Source of the DNA: Nocardioides sp.
GTDB taxonomy: Bacteria; Actinomycetota; Actinomycetes; Propionibacteriales; Nocardioidaceae
NCBI GenBank assembly: GCA_002729525.1
Contig: PBYI01000049.1
Location: 1 to 64,000, forward strand
Reading direction: 5' to 3'
DNA: 64,000 bases
Below are positions 34,728 through 42,698 of the stretch, in pieces; within the stretch, counting starts at the first letter, position 1; the number at the start of each line of letters is the position of its first letter. The notes below the pieces were generated by a model. The model saw only the letters and a program-made list of their open reading frames with translations, was not told the DNA's origin and did no database searches. Both the position numbers and the translations under genes were made by a program.

Positions 34728-35673
34728 AGGCGGCGCGGTGACGCAGGAGCCAGCGACGGCCCGACGGGAGCGCGCGGCGACCGGCGACGGTGTCGGTCGC
34801 CGTCCACCACGGGGGCGGCACGGCCGTCCACCCACGCGTCCGCCCCGATGCCCGGGCGCGAGCGACGTCCACCTCGGCGAGGAGCGCGCGCGGGTCGTGC
34901 AGGTCGGGGGCGAGCGCGGTCACCACCTCCAGACCGGCGGCAGCGAACCGTCCGACCCGTCGTACGTCGCGGTGCCGGGCCCCGCGCGCCAGGTGGACGT
35001 CGCCGTCGTACTCGACCGCGACGCCGGCCTCGGCGTCGATCAGGTCAGGGGTGCCGAGGTGGCGGCCGTCGAGGTCGAAGACCGGCGCGTTGCAGATCCA
35101 CCCGGCGCCCAGGACCAGCCGCAGCCGCGTCTCCTGCGGCGACCAGCTGTTCTCGTCGGCCAGGGCGAGCGCCCGGCGCGCCTGCGGTGCACCGCGCCGA
35201 CCCGCCAGGACGGTCTCCACCTCCGCCGGCGAGACCAGGTCGCTGTAGGCGGCCATGTCGAGGGCCACCACGGCCTCCGCGAGGTCTGCGGCGCGGCGGG
35301 CCTCGTACGACGCGGCCTCCGCGGGGACGGCGACCGCCACGCCGTCGACGTGCTCCCACGCTCCTGGCCGCTCACGCACGATCCGCAGACCCGGCTGCGA
35401 CCGGACGTCAGCGCGCCCGATCGCCAGGGGGACGGCGCGCCCGTGACCGTCGGACCACCGGGCGCCACGCCAGCACAGCGCGGCCCAGCCGGTGATCGCG
35501 GCTCCGGCCGGCAGGACCACCGAGGCCCCGAGGACCCGCTGGCGAGGCGTCAGCTCGACGTCCGCCGGGACGAACCACCCGCGCGAGGTGCGGCGCCAGT
35601 GCGGCCCCCGAGCCTGCTGTGGCGTCGGCCCGCCCGGGTCACCGACCCGCACGGGCCTGACCAGCGACTCCAC
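34726..35673 (-). CDS. DUF559/Vsr-like PD-(D/E)XK endonuclease-fold protein
   Basis: The 315-residue protein has an N-terminal region resembling AbiEi-like wing domains (GGPTPQQARGPHWRRTSRGWF) and a C-terminal Vsr-like nuclease fold: SPQETRLRLVL with E181, GTPDLIDAEAGVAVEYDGDVH with D210, E221 and D223, and VTALAPDLHDP. Such proteins are common in actinobacterial genomes with no proven function; AbiEi-type antitoxin or DNA-nicking roles are possible. GTG 35673 follows GGAGG by 8 bases. The gene lies exactly between two related long palindromes and separates glpD from the sigma gene, which suggests insertion as a unit. Confidence 0.7.
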   Translation of the reverse strand: MESLVRPVRVGDPGGPTPQQARGPHWRRTSRGWFVPADVELTPRQRVLGASVVLPAGAAITGWAALCWRGARWSDGHGRAVPLAIGRADVRSQPGLRIVRERPGAWEHVDGVAVAVPAEAASYEARRAADLAEAVVALDMAAYSDLVSPAEVETVLAGRRGAPQARRALALADENSWSPQETRLRLVLGAGWICNAPVFDLDGRHLGTPDLIDAEAGVAVEYDGDVHLARGARHRDVRRVGRFAAAGLEVVTALAPDLHDPRALLAEVDVARARASGRTRGWTAVPPPWWTATDTVAGRRALPSGRRWLLRHRAA

Positions 35674-35728
35674 GGTCCCAGCCTCCGTCGTCGAGCCGCT
35701 CGTCGCGAGTCGCTCTCCACAGGCGGGC

Positions 35729-35787
35729 TGGAAGTGGACGTTTCCGTTGCCCCGCACCCTCCGAGGCAACGGAAACGTCCACTTCCA
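35729..35787. repeat. Flanking palindrome, right
   Basis: Perfect 23-base inverted arms (35729-35751 and 35765-35787, beginning TGGAAGTGGACGTTTCC) surround a 13-base loop. It lies 56 bases upstream of the endonuclease-like gene and is closely related to the left element at 34671-34727. Confidence 0.75.
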
Positions 35788-35859
35788 CGGCCACCGATGA
35801 GTTCCGCCCTCGACCCCGGTCCACACCCCAGGCACACTGAGCGGACCTAGGAGACCTCC

Positions 35860-36957
35860 ATGGCGAACGGGACCACCATGACGACCGGGCAGCACGACCA
35901 GGCGACGGGCACGACCGAGCTGGACGACTTCGACGCCCTCACCGCGCGCTACCAACGCGAGCTGATGGCGCACTGCTACCGGATGAGCGGCTCGGTGCAC
36001 GAGGCCGAGGACCTGGTGCAGGAGACGTTCCTGCGGGCGTGGAAGGCCAGCGCGAAGTTCCAGGGCCGCAGCTCGGTGCGCACCTGGCTCTACCGGATCG
36101 CCACCAACGTGTGCCTGACCAACCTCGAGGGCCGGCCGAAGCGCCCGCTGCCCGCCGCGCTCGGCACGCCCGACCAGCTCGCCGGCGACGCGCTGGAGGA
36201 GAACCACGAGATCGCCTGGCTGGAGCCCGTGCCGGACGCCGCGGTCGTGGTGGGCGAGCGCGACTCCATCCGGCTGGCGTTCGTGGCCGCGCTGCAGCAC
36301 CTCCCGGCCCGCCAGCGTGCGGTGCTGGTGCTGCGCGACGTGCTCCGCTGGAGCGCCAAGGAGACCGCCGAGGCGCTCGACACCACCGTCGCCGCGGTCA
36401 ACTCCGCCCTCCAGCGCGCCCACGCCCAGATGGCCGAGCAGGGGCTCACCGAGGACACCGTCACCCCGGACCTCACCCGCGAGCAGGGCCTCCTGCTCGA
36501 CCGGTACGTCGACGCGTTCTGGCGCAAGGACGTGCAGGAGATCGTGGCGATGCTCAAGGCCGACGCGATCTGGGAGATGCCTCCCTTCACCGGTTGGTAC
36601 GTCGGCGCCGCCAACATCGGCGACCTCATCGGCGGTCAGTGCCCCGGCGGCGTCGAGGACATGCCGATGGTGCGCACCACGGCCAACGGCCAGCCGGCGT
36701 TCGGGCTGTACATGAAGCTCGAGGACGGCTCGTTCGCGCCGTTCCACCTCCAGGTGCTCGAGCTCGACGGCGACCGGGTGCGCCACGTCCGGGCGTTCTT
36801 CGACACCGCGCTGTTCACCGCGTTCGCGCTGCCGGCGGTGCTGCCGGCGGGCTACCGGCCCGGCGACCCGGTGCCCGACGCCGACCCGGCGGTGGCGATG
36901 ACGCCCGCCCCGCACGACGTGCCCGCCTGCGGCACCGCACCGCTGACGGACGCATGA
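35860..36957 (+). CDS. ECF sigma factor with SnoaL-like C-terminal domain (SigG-like)
   Basis: The 365-residue protein has sigma region 2 (ELMAHCYRMSGSVHEAEDLVQETFLRAWKA), region 4 (LPARQRAVLVLRDVLRWSAKETAEALDTTVAAVNSALQRAHAQM) and a C-terminal SnoaL-like fold (RYVDAFWRKDVQEIVAMLKADAIWEMPPFTGWYVG). This matches the M. tuberculosis SigG group, where the extension probably modulates activity. AGGAG at 35849-35853 supports ATG 35860; a second ATG six codons on is possible. Its stop overlaps the next gene by four bases. Confidence 0.9.
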   Translation: MANGTTMTTGQHDQATGTTELDDFDALTARYQRELMAHCYRMSGSVHEAEDLVQETFLRAWKASAKFQGRSSVRTWLYRIATNVCLTNLEGRPKRPLPAALGTPDQLAGDALEENHEIAWLEPVPDAAVVVGERDSIRLAFVAALQHLPARQRAVLVLRDVLRWSAKETAEALDTTVAAVNSALQRAHAQMAEQGLTEDTVTPDLTREQGLLLDRYVDAFWRKDVQEIVAMLKADAIWEMPPFTGWYVGAANIGDLIGGQCPGGVEDMPMVRTTANGQPAFGLYMKLEDGSFAPFHLQVLELDGDRVRHVRAFFDTALFTAFALPAVLPAGYRPGDPVPDADPAVAMTPAPHDVPACGTAPLTDA

Positions 36958-37610
36958 CCGGCGGGCCGCACCGGCCCGCCGACGACCAGGCTCCGCTCGA
37001 GCTCCTCGAGCGGGCCCTGGCCCACGCCCGCGGCGCGCTGGTCGAGGTCCGCCCGCACCACCTCGACCGGCGTACGCCCTGCGCGCGCTGGGACCTCGAC
37101 GCGCTGCTCGACCACATGGACGACGCCCTCGACGCGTTCGCCGGCGGGGCGTTCGGCGACGTGGCCCTCACCCCGGTCCCGGCGTCGTGCGGCGGCCCGG
37201 CCGACGACGGGCACGTGCGCGCCCGGGTGGCCGGGCTGCAGGCCAAGGCGTGCACGCTGCTCGGCGCCTGGTCGGCGCCTGGGCGGCCGGTCACGGTGAC
37301 GGTCGGCGACCACGCGCTGCCGGTCGACGTGGTGGCCGCGGCGGCCGCGCTGGAGATCACGGTGCACGCGTGGGACGTCGACCGCGCCACCGGACGCGAC
37401 CGTCCGGTGCCCGCCGACCTGGCCCGACGGCTGCTGCCGTTCGCGCACGTGCTGGTCGACGCCGGCGGCCGTGGGAGCCGGTTCGGCGAGGTGGTCGCGA
37501 CCGGGCCGGACGCCGACCCCGAGGCCCGGCTGCTGGCCTGGACGGGCCGTCGAACGGGACGTCTGCCAGGCCGTCCGTCCCACGGCGGACCGCGACCGGC
37601 AGACGCCTGA
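36954..37610 (+). CDS. DinB-fold protein of the mycothiol-dependent maleylpyruvate isomerase type
   Basis: The 218-residue protein begins with PLELLERALAHARGALVEV and contains RTPCARWDLDALLDHMDDALDAF, the four-helix DinB-like start with the WDLxxLLxH metal-binding pattern of the mycothiol maleylpyruvate isomerase N-terminal family. Members use mycothiol or act as unknown thiol enzymes; the isomerase name should not be taken as its reaction. ATG 36954 overlaps the sigma stop (ATGA), so it may be a partner of the SigG-like factor. Confidence 0.8.
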   Translation: MTGGPHRPADDQAPLELLERALAHARGALVEVRPHHLDRRTPCARWDLDALLDHMDDALDAFAGGAFGDVALTPVPASCGGPADDGHVRARVAGLQAKACTLLGAWSAPGRPVTVTVGDHALPVDVVAAAAALEITVHAWDVDRATGRDRPVPADLARRLLPFAHVLVDAGGRGSRFGEVVATGPDADPEARLLAWTGRRTGRLPGRPSHGGPRPADA

Positions 37611-37677
37611 CTGGTCCACCGCTCACAGGTTTCCCCGATTCCCCACGCCGCCCCACGGGCGTCCCTATGTTGAGCGC

Positions 37678-38698
37678 ATGCCGACCTCCCTCGTCGCCGG
37701 GCCGACGCCTGCGACCAGCCCCGCGCTGGAGCAGGCCCGGCACCTGGCACGGCTGGGCGAGGCGCGGGTCGGCCCTCGACCACCTCGACGTCCTCACCGC
37801 CTCCTCGCCGACGCCGCTGACCGGCGTCCCCGGGGTCACCGTGGTGACGCTGACCGTCGACTGCCACCTCGCGCTGGGCGACGTCAACGCCGCCGCCCTC
37901 GCGACCCGCCGGCTCACGCCATACCTCGAGGACGACCTGCGGCCCTCCAGCCTCGCCCACCACGCACGGGGCGAGGTCGCGGCCGCCGAGGGCCGGGCCG
38001 ACCTGGCCGTCGACCACTTCCACGCCGCGGGCCACGCCGACCTGGCCGCCGAGCGCGCCGGCGACGCCCCCTGCGGCGGGCTGTCCGGACGCCTGCTGCC
38101 CTGGCAGGGCGGCGCGGCGCTCGCGCACGTCGCGCTGGGTCGCCGTGCCGAGGCGCACGACCTGGCCGAGGCCCAGCTCGCCGCGGCACAGATCCACGGC
38201 GAGCCGTACGACGTCGCGCTGGCCCTGCGCACCCTGGCCGTCGCCGCACCGACCGAGGCCCCGCTGGCCCGCCTCCAGCAGGCCCGCGACCTGCTGCTGA
38301 CCACCGACGCCGCCCGGCTGCGCGCCCAGATCGAGACCGACGTCGCCAGCCACCTGGTGATGAGCGGACGGCTCGAGGAGGCCGTGCCGATGCTGCGCAG
38401 CGTCGAGCGGTACGCCGCCCGGCACGACCTGCGACCCCTGCACGCCCGCGCGGGCCGGATGCTGGAGCGCCTCGGCCACCAGCGCCACCGCCTCGAGGAC
38501 GAGGTGCTCGCGCACCTCACCGCCGGCGAGCGGCGGGTCGCCCACCTCGCGCTGCGCGGCTACACCAACCGCCGGATCGCCGAGCAGCTCGGCGTCTCGG
38601 TCAAGGCCGTCGAGAGCCACCTGTCGAAGGCCTACCGCAAGCTCGGCGTGGAGAGCCGCCGGGCGATGGTCGACGTCGTCGAGGGCACGTCCGCCTGA
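37678..38698 (+). CDS. LuxR-type regulator, 5' end frameshifted
   Basis: The C-terminal LuxR helix-turn-helix is clear: LTAGERRVAHLALRGYTNRRIAEQLGVSVKAVESHLSKAYRKL. The preceding helical repeats resemble those of larger LuxR ATPases, but no ATPase domain is present. The start ATG 37678, with TATGTT ending 6 bases upstream, reads MPTSLVAGPTPATSP...HLARLGEAR in one frame. The rest lies in the next frame, beginning SALDHLDVLTASS at about 37769. Removing one G from the GGG at 37766-37768 would join them into a 339-residue protein. This is either a real inactivating frameshift or a sequencing error; a shorter protein from an internal start cannot be excluded. Confidence 0.65.
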
Positions 38699-38725
38699 CC
38701 TGCGGCCCGCTGACCGGCGGCCCGC

Positions 38726-39787
38726 TCACCCCAGCAGCGCGACGTATGGCGCCAGGCTGGTGACGCCCGGGCAGGTGACGTTCATGTCCCGGTTGTCCTG
38801 CACCCACTGCCCGAGCACGGCCGGACCGCCCTGCACGTCCCAGTCGGCGCCGCAGCGGTCGAGCGCCTCGGCACGCGAGGTGTGCCCGGCGGCTCGCCAC
38901 TCCGGGACGCCGAGGCGCAGGTCGCCGACGACGCCCTCCCACAGGTAGGGCGTGGAGTAGATGCCGATGTCGTAGCCGGCGTCGGTGTAGCCGCGGGCGA
39001 TGCCCTCGACGACGGCGGCGTTGGCGGCGCGGTCGCCGCTCCACTCGAAGTCGGGCACCGGCTCGACGTCGATCCACACCAGCGGCACGTCGAGGCCGGC
39101 GGCGCGCATCGATCGCACGTTGAAGCGCGCCTGCTCGTAGCCGGCGTTGCGCAGCCGGCCGGCCGCGTTGTCGGCGTCGAAGGGACCGTCGGCGCCGTAC
39201 CGCTCCAGGTCGGCCGGCTCGGGGTAGCTGGCGACGGCGTACGCCCCGGCGAGCACGTCGCGGTCGCGCGCCCAGGCGACCTGGTCGGCCAGGCACGGGT
39301 TGGGGTACATGCCGGGGCCGTTGGTGAGGCCGATGACGACGTAGCGCGCCTCGGGCACGGGCATCGGCGCGCCGAGGGTGCGCTTCTGCGGGATGCCGAG
39401 GCCCTTCGGGCACTGCGGCCAGCTCACGTCGGCGCCGAGCACCGGGCCCTTCCGTGGGTCGAGGCCGGGCCCGGACGGTACGTCGGGCGCGACGCCCTCC
39501 ACGTCGTCGAGCCCCTCGACCAGGTCGGCGAGCGGGTCGCGGCCGGGGTCGGCGGAGGGGTCGGCGGAGGGGTCGGCGGAGGGGTCGTCAGCGGGCTCGG
39601 CAGGCTCCTCGGAGGCGTCGGGTGTCGCTGAGCGGGAAGGCGAGTCGCCCGGGTCGGCCGGAGCCGCGGTCGGCGGGTCGGCCGGGTCGGCCGGGTCGGC
39701 CGCGTCCGTCGTACCGCCGCCGCAGCCGCTCAGGACCAGGGCAAGGGCGGGCGCGACCAGGGTCGCCACCAGCCTGCTCCGTCGCAT
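38726..39787 (-). CDS. Secreted lipoprotein with GH25-like/DUF1906-like TIM-barrel domain
   Basis: The 353-residue precursor has a signal peptide with lipobox LVLSGC (lipidated C22), a Pro/Asp/Ala-rich linker with three PSAD-type repeats, and a C-terminal domain beginning VLGADVSWPQCPKGLG. That domain shows a TIM-barrel pattern like lysozyme-type GH25 or DUF1906 (VPLVWIDVEPVPDFEW, GYDIGIYSTPYLWEG). It probably acts on or binds the cell wall. ATG 39787 has CACGAT (rc of 39794-39799) 6 bases upstream. Catalytic activity is not proved. Confidence 0.75.
   Translation of the reverse strand: MRRSRLVATLVAPALALVLSGCGGGTTDAADPADPADPPTAAPADPGDSPSRSATPDASEEPAEPADDPSADPSADPSADPGRDPLADLVEGLDDVEGVAPDVPSGPGLDPRKGPVLGADVSWPQCPKGLGIPQKRTLGAPMPVPEARYVVIGLTNGPGMYPNPCLADQVAWARDRDVLAGAYAVASYPEPADLERYGADGPFDADNAAGRLRNAGYEQARFNVRSMRAAGLDVPLVWIDVEPVPDFEWSGDRAANAAVVEGIARGYTDAGYDIGIYSTPYLWEGVVGDLRLGVPEWRAAGHTSRAEALDRCGADWDVQGGPAVLGQWVQDNRDMNVTCPGVTSLAPYVALLG
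39551..39586. repeat. Three tandem 12-base repeats in the lipoprotein linker
   Basis: GGCGGAGGGGTC occurs three times in a row at 39551-39586 and encodes the Asp-Pro-Ser-Ala repeat of the linker. Copy number may vary between strains. Confidence 0.7.
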
Positions 39788-39837
39788 GCGGGCATCGTGT
39801 CAGGCGGGTGGGTGGGACCGGGCCCGATCGGGCGGGA

Positions 39838-40833
39838 TCAGACCAGCCAGTGCAGCGCGCGGCCGTGCCCGTGCGTGAAGGCCACCGCCGACCCGTCGAC
39901 GCCGAGCACGAACGACCCGGGCACGGGCTCCGCGGTGGTCGAGCCGGTGACGGCCGGGAGCACCCGGCGGCCCTCGTTGCTGACCCAGTGGCACGCGCCG
40001 TCGGCGACCAGGTCGCGCATCATCGTGTCGAAGGCGACCCGGCCGGGCTCCTCGACGTACGCCAGGACCGCGGTGTGGAACAGCACGACCCGGCCGTGCC
40101 GCCCGGCTTCGGCCACCAGGTCGGGTACGTCGGTCAGCAGGTCACCGGCGCGCAGGTCGGGCGGGTCGACCCGGGCGATCTCGACGGCCCGGTCGAGCAC
40201 CGCGCGGCGGTCGTCGTGCTCGGGCCAGACGAGCACCCGCAGCCAGGCGGCCTGGTCGGGGTCGGTGACGTCGACGGGCGCGAGGTCGAGCCCGGCCCGG
40301 AACGCCACCTCGGGCACGGCGCCGGGCAGGGGTGCGGGGCCGGTGACGTCGCAGACGAGCTCGCCTGCGCCGGCCGGCGCAGGCAGCACGACGTCGCCGT
40401 CGGCGGTGCGCCAGCGGTAGCCCCAGCGGTCGGGGTGGAGCACCAGGCCGGCGCTCGCCCCGACCTCGACCAGCGCGATCGGCTCGCCGGGGGGCTGGGC
40501 GGCGACGCCCGCGAACGCCGGCAGCAGGGTGGCGAGCCGACCCGCCTCGTTGGTCTGCGTGGCCCGGGTGCGGATGGTGTGCTCGACCCGGCCGTCGTCG
40601 TCGAGCAGCGCGGTGCGCAGGGCGTCGTACGGACCGGGGGCGGGCACGCCGTGGTAGCGGGCGGCGGCGAGCACCAGGTTGGGCTGCCGCTTGGGCACCG
40701 GGAGACGCTCGAGCCACGCCAGGACCGCCGCGTCGTCGGCGACCCGCAGCGCCCAGTCGCGGAAGCAGGGCGAGTCGTCGCAGTACGTCGCGAAGTCGCG
40801 GTACTGCTCGGCGGTCGCGGCGTGGACCTCCAC
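39838..40833 (-). CDS. DUF2332-family protein
   Basis: The 331-residue protein matches the DUF2332 family of actinobacteria: DSPCFRDWALRVADD near the start, QTNEAGRLATLLPAF and ALVEVGASAGLVLHPDRWGYRW in the middle. The VEVGASAGL segment resembles a SAM-binding motif, so a methyltransferase fold is likely, but no substrate is known. GTG 40833 lies 6 bases after the aldehyde dehydrogenase stop, so the two are co-transcribed. Confidence 0.8.
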   Translation of the reverse strand: MEVHAATAEQYRDFATYCDDSPCFRDWALRVADDAAVLAWLERLPVPKRQPNLVLAAARYHGVPAPGPYDALRTALLDDDGRVEHTIRTRATQTNEAGRLATLLPAFAGVAAQPPGEPIALVEVGASAGLVLHPDRWGYRWRTADGDVVLPAPAGAGELVCDVTGPAPLPGAVPEVAFRAGLDLAPVDVTDPDQAAWLRVLVWPEHDDRRAVLDRAVEIARVDPPDLRAGDLLTDVPDLVAEAGRHGRVVLFHTAVLAYVEEPGRVAFDTMMRDLVADGACHWVSNEGRRVLPAVTGSTTAEPVPGSFVLGVDGSAVAFTHGHGRALHWLV

Positions 40834-40839
40834 GGGGCC

Positions 40840-42306
40840 TCAGACCTTGAGCGCGGCGTACGTGGTCTCGAGGTACTCCTCGATGCCCTCGAAGCCGCCC
40901 TCGCGGCCGAAGCCGCTGGCCTTGACGCCGCCGAACGGTGCGGCGGCGTTCGAGACCAGGCCGGTGTTGAGGCCGACCATGCCGTAGTCGAGGCGCTCGA
41001 CCATCCGCACGGAGCGGGCGAGGTCGCGGGTGAAGACGTAGGAGGCCAGGCCGTACTCCGTCGCGTTGGCGCGGGCGACCGCCTCGTCCTCGTCGCTGAA
41101 GGTGGTGACCGGCGCGACGGGTCCGAAGATCTCCTGGGTGTTGATCTCCGACTCGGGCGGCACGTCGACCAGGACGGTGGGCCGGTAGAACCAGCCCTGG
41201 CCGTCGACGCGCTCGCCGCCGGTGACGACGCGGGCGCCGTCGTGCACGGCGTCGGTGACGAGCTGGCCGACCGAGTCAAGGGCGTCCTCGTCGATGAGGG
41301 GGCCGACGTCGGTGCCGTCGTCCTGACCGCGGCCGACGGTGAGGGCGCCCATCCGCTCGGCGAGCCGGCGGGAGAACTCCTCGGCGACGTCGGCGTGCAC
41401 GAGGAACCGGTTGGCCGAGGTGCAGGCCTCGCCCATGTTGCGCATCTTCGCGAGCATCGCGCCCTCGACGGCGGCGTCGAGGTCGGCGTCCTCGAAGACC
41501 AGGAACGGCGCGTTGCCACCGAGCTCCATGCTGACCCGGAGCAGCTGGTCGGCGGACTGCTTGACCAGCACCCGGCCGACGGCGGTCGACCCGGTGAAGC
41601 TGATCTTGCGGAGCCGGTCGTCGGTCATCAGCGCGTCGCTCACGCCGGCGGCGTCGGTGGTGGTGACGACGTTGACGACGCCGGCCGGGACACCCGCCTC
41701 CTCGAGGATCGCGGCGAGGGCGAGCATCGTCAGCGGGGTCTGCTCGGCGGGCTTCACCACGACGGTGCAGCCGGCGGCGAGGGCCGGGCCGATCTTGCGG
41801 GTGCCCATCGCGAGCGGGAAGTTCCAGGGCGTGACGAAGTAGCAGGGGCCGACGGGCTTGCGCACGGTGAGGATGCGCGTGCCACCCGCGGGGGCCTCCA
41901 TCCAGGTGCCGTGGATCCGCACGGCCTCCTCGGAGAACCAGCGGAAGAAGTCGGCGCCGTACGCGACCTCCCCCTTCGCCTCGGCGACGGGCTTGCCCAT
42001 CTCCAGGCTCATCAGGAGGGCGAGCTCGTCGGTGTGGGCGGTGATCAGGTCGAAGGCGCGACGCAGGACGTCGCTGCGCTCGCGCGGCGGGGTGGCCGCC
42101 CACGCGGCCTGCGCGTCCGCGGCGGCGTCGAGGGCGTCCGCGGCCTCGCCCGGCGAGGCGTCGGGGACCGATGCGAGGACGGACCCGTCGGCCGGGTCGA
42201 GGACGTCGAAGCGACGGCCGTCCTCGGCCTCGCGCCACTCGCCGCCGATGTAGAGGGACCGGTGCTCGGCCGGCAGCAGCGCCGCCAGCGGGTCGGAGGT
42301 GCTCAT
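40840..42306 (-). CDS. gabD: NAD(P)-dependent succinate-semialdehyde dehydrogenase
   Basis: The 488-residue aldehyde dehydrogenase has the coenzyme-binding TPWNFPLAMGTRKIGPALAAG and FTGSTAVGR, catalytic E261 in MELGGNAPF and catalytic C295 in MGEACTSANR. This layout is that of succinate-semialdehyde dehydrogenases, which complete GABA breakdown to succinate. No GABA transaminase gene is nearby. ATG 42306 is preferred over a GTG three codons earlier; the upstream SD (GGGAG) is weak. Confidence 0.88.
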   Translation of the reverse strand: MSTSDPLAALLPAEHRSLYIGGEWREAEDGRRFDVLDPADGSVLASVPDASPGEAADALDAAADAQAAWAATPPRERSDVLRRAFDLITAHTDELALLMSLEMGKPVAEAKGEVAYGADFFRWFSEEAVRIHGTWMEAPAGGTRILTVRKPVGPCYFVTPWNFPLAMGTRKIGPALAAGCTVVVKPAEQTPLTMLALAAILEEAGVPAGVVNVVTTTDAAGVSDALMTDDRLRKISFTGSTAVGRVLVKQSADQLLRVSMELGGNAPFLVFEDADLDAAVEGAMLAKMRNMGEACTSANRFLVHADVAEEFSRRLAERMGALTVGRGQDDGTDVGPLIDEDALDSVGQLVTDAVHDGARVVTGGERVDGQGWFYRPTVLVDVPPESEINTQEIFGPVAPVTTFSDEDEAVARANATEYGLASYVFTRDLARSVRMVERLDYGMVGLNTGLVSNAAAPFGGVKASGFGREGGFEGIEEYLETTYAALKV

Positions 42307-42468
42307 GGCTCCCACTCAACCACCCGCGGCCCCACCCGGAGGCTCACCCGGCCGCGGCGGGCGGGTCGAGGCCACCGGTGTCCCTCTGTCCCACCGCCCT
42401 GCCTCCCTGTGCATGAGCCACGGCGAGCCTGTGACCGGCGGAAACTGTTGAGATTTCACCCTGCGCAC

Positions 42469-42498
42469 GAGACACGGATACCCCGACCGGTCTAGAGT
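42469..42498 (+). promoter_or_regulatory. Promoter of the candidate small RNA
   Basis: GAGACA (42469-42474), an 18-base spacer and TAGAGT (42493-42498) would start transcription near 42505. The hexamers match the -10 style seen before many genes in this window. Confidence 0.45.
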
Positions 42499-42504
42499 GG
42501 ACGT

Positions 42505-42586
42505 GTCGTCCTTCGGAGGGAGCACCAAGGAGACGACGAGGACCCCCTCGCCGACCCCATGCGGCGTGGGGGTCCGCCTCTTTGTG
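42505..42586 (+). ncRNA. Candidate small RNA of about 82 nt with terminator
   Basis: After the promoter at 42469-42498, GTCGTC (42505-42510) pairs with GACGAC (42532-42537), leaving a purine-rich loop CGGAGGGAGCACC. A second, very stable hairpin follows: GGACCCCC/GGGGGTCC with inner CGCCG/CGGCG and the C-rich loop ACCCCATG, then CTTTGTG, as expected for an intrinsic terminator. The loop CGGAGGG resembles a ribosome-binding site and the C-rich loop could pair with one. It is not the known 6C RNA as far as I can tell; a short leader peptide is an alternative. Confidence 0.4.
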
Positions 42587-42631
42587 AACCCGGCGCGTCC
42601 AGCCCCCCAAGCGGCGACGGGAACGAGGAGG

Positions 42632-42667
42632 GGCGGATCCGGGCCGCCTCTGCCGTCCGGGTCCGCC
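42632..42667 (-). terminator. Hairpin after the LuxR ATPase gene
   Basis: GGCGGATCCGG (42632-42642) pairs with CCGGGTCCGCC (42657-42667) apart from one G-T pair. It is 31 bases beyond the stop of the minus-strand gene at 42699. No U-tract follows. Confidence 0.5.
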
Positions 42668-42698
42668 ATTCTCTCGGTCGTTCTCCCCGCCCGACGTC

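Larger units (their letters stand above)
42307..42698. other. 392-base gap without protein gene
   Basis: The left part (42307-42468) shows nothing clear. The right part holds the plus-strand small-RNA candidate and a hairpin after the LuxR ATPase gene. A short frame at 42497-42796 exists but lacks protein-like composition. Confidence 0.5.

Noticed and set aside
37667..37770. Alternative start MLSACRPP for the LuxR gene in the main frame
   Set aside because: The segment before residue SALDHLD reads as Pro/Arg-rich noise, while the other frame is protein-like and has a proper promoter.
39541..39700. CRISPR-like short repeats in the lipoprotein gene
   Set aside because: The repeats are contiguous 12-base units in frame encoding a linker, with no spacers.
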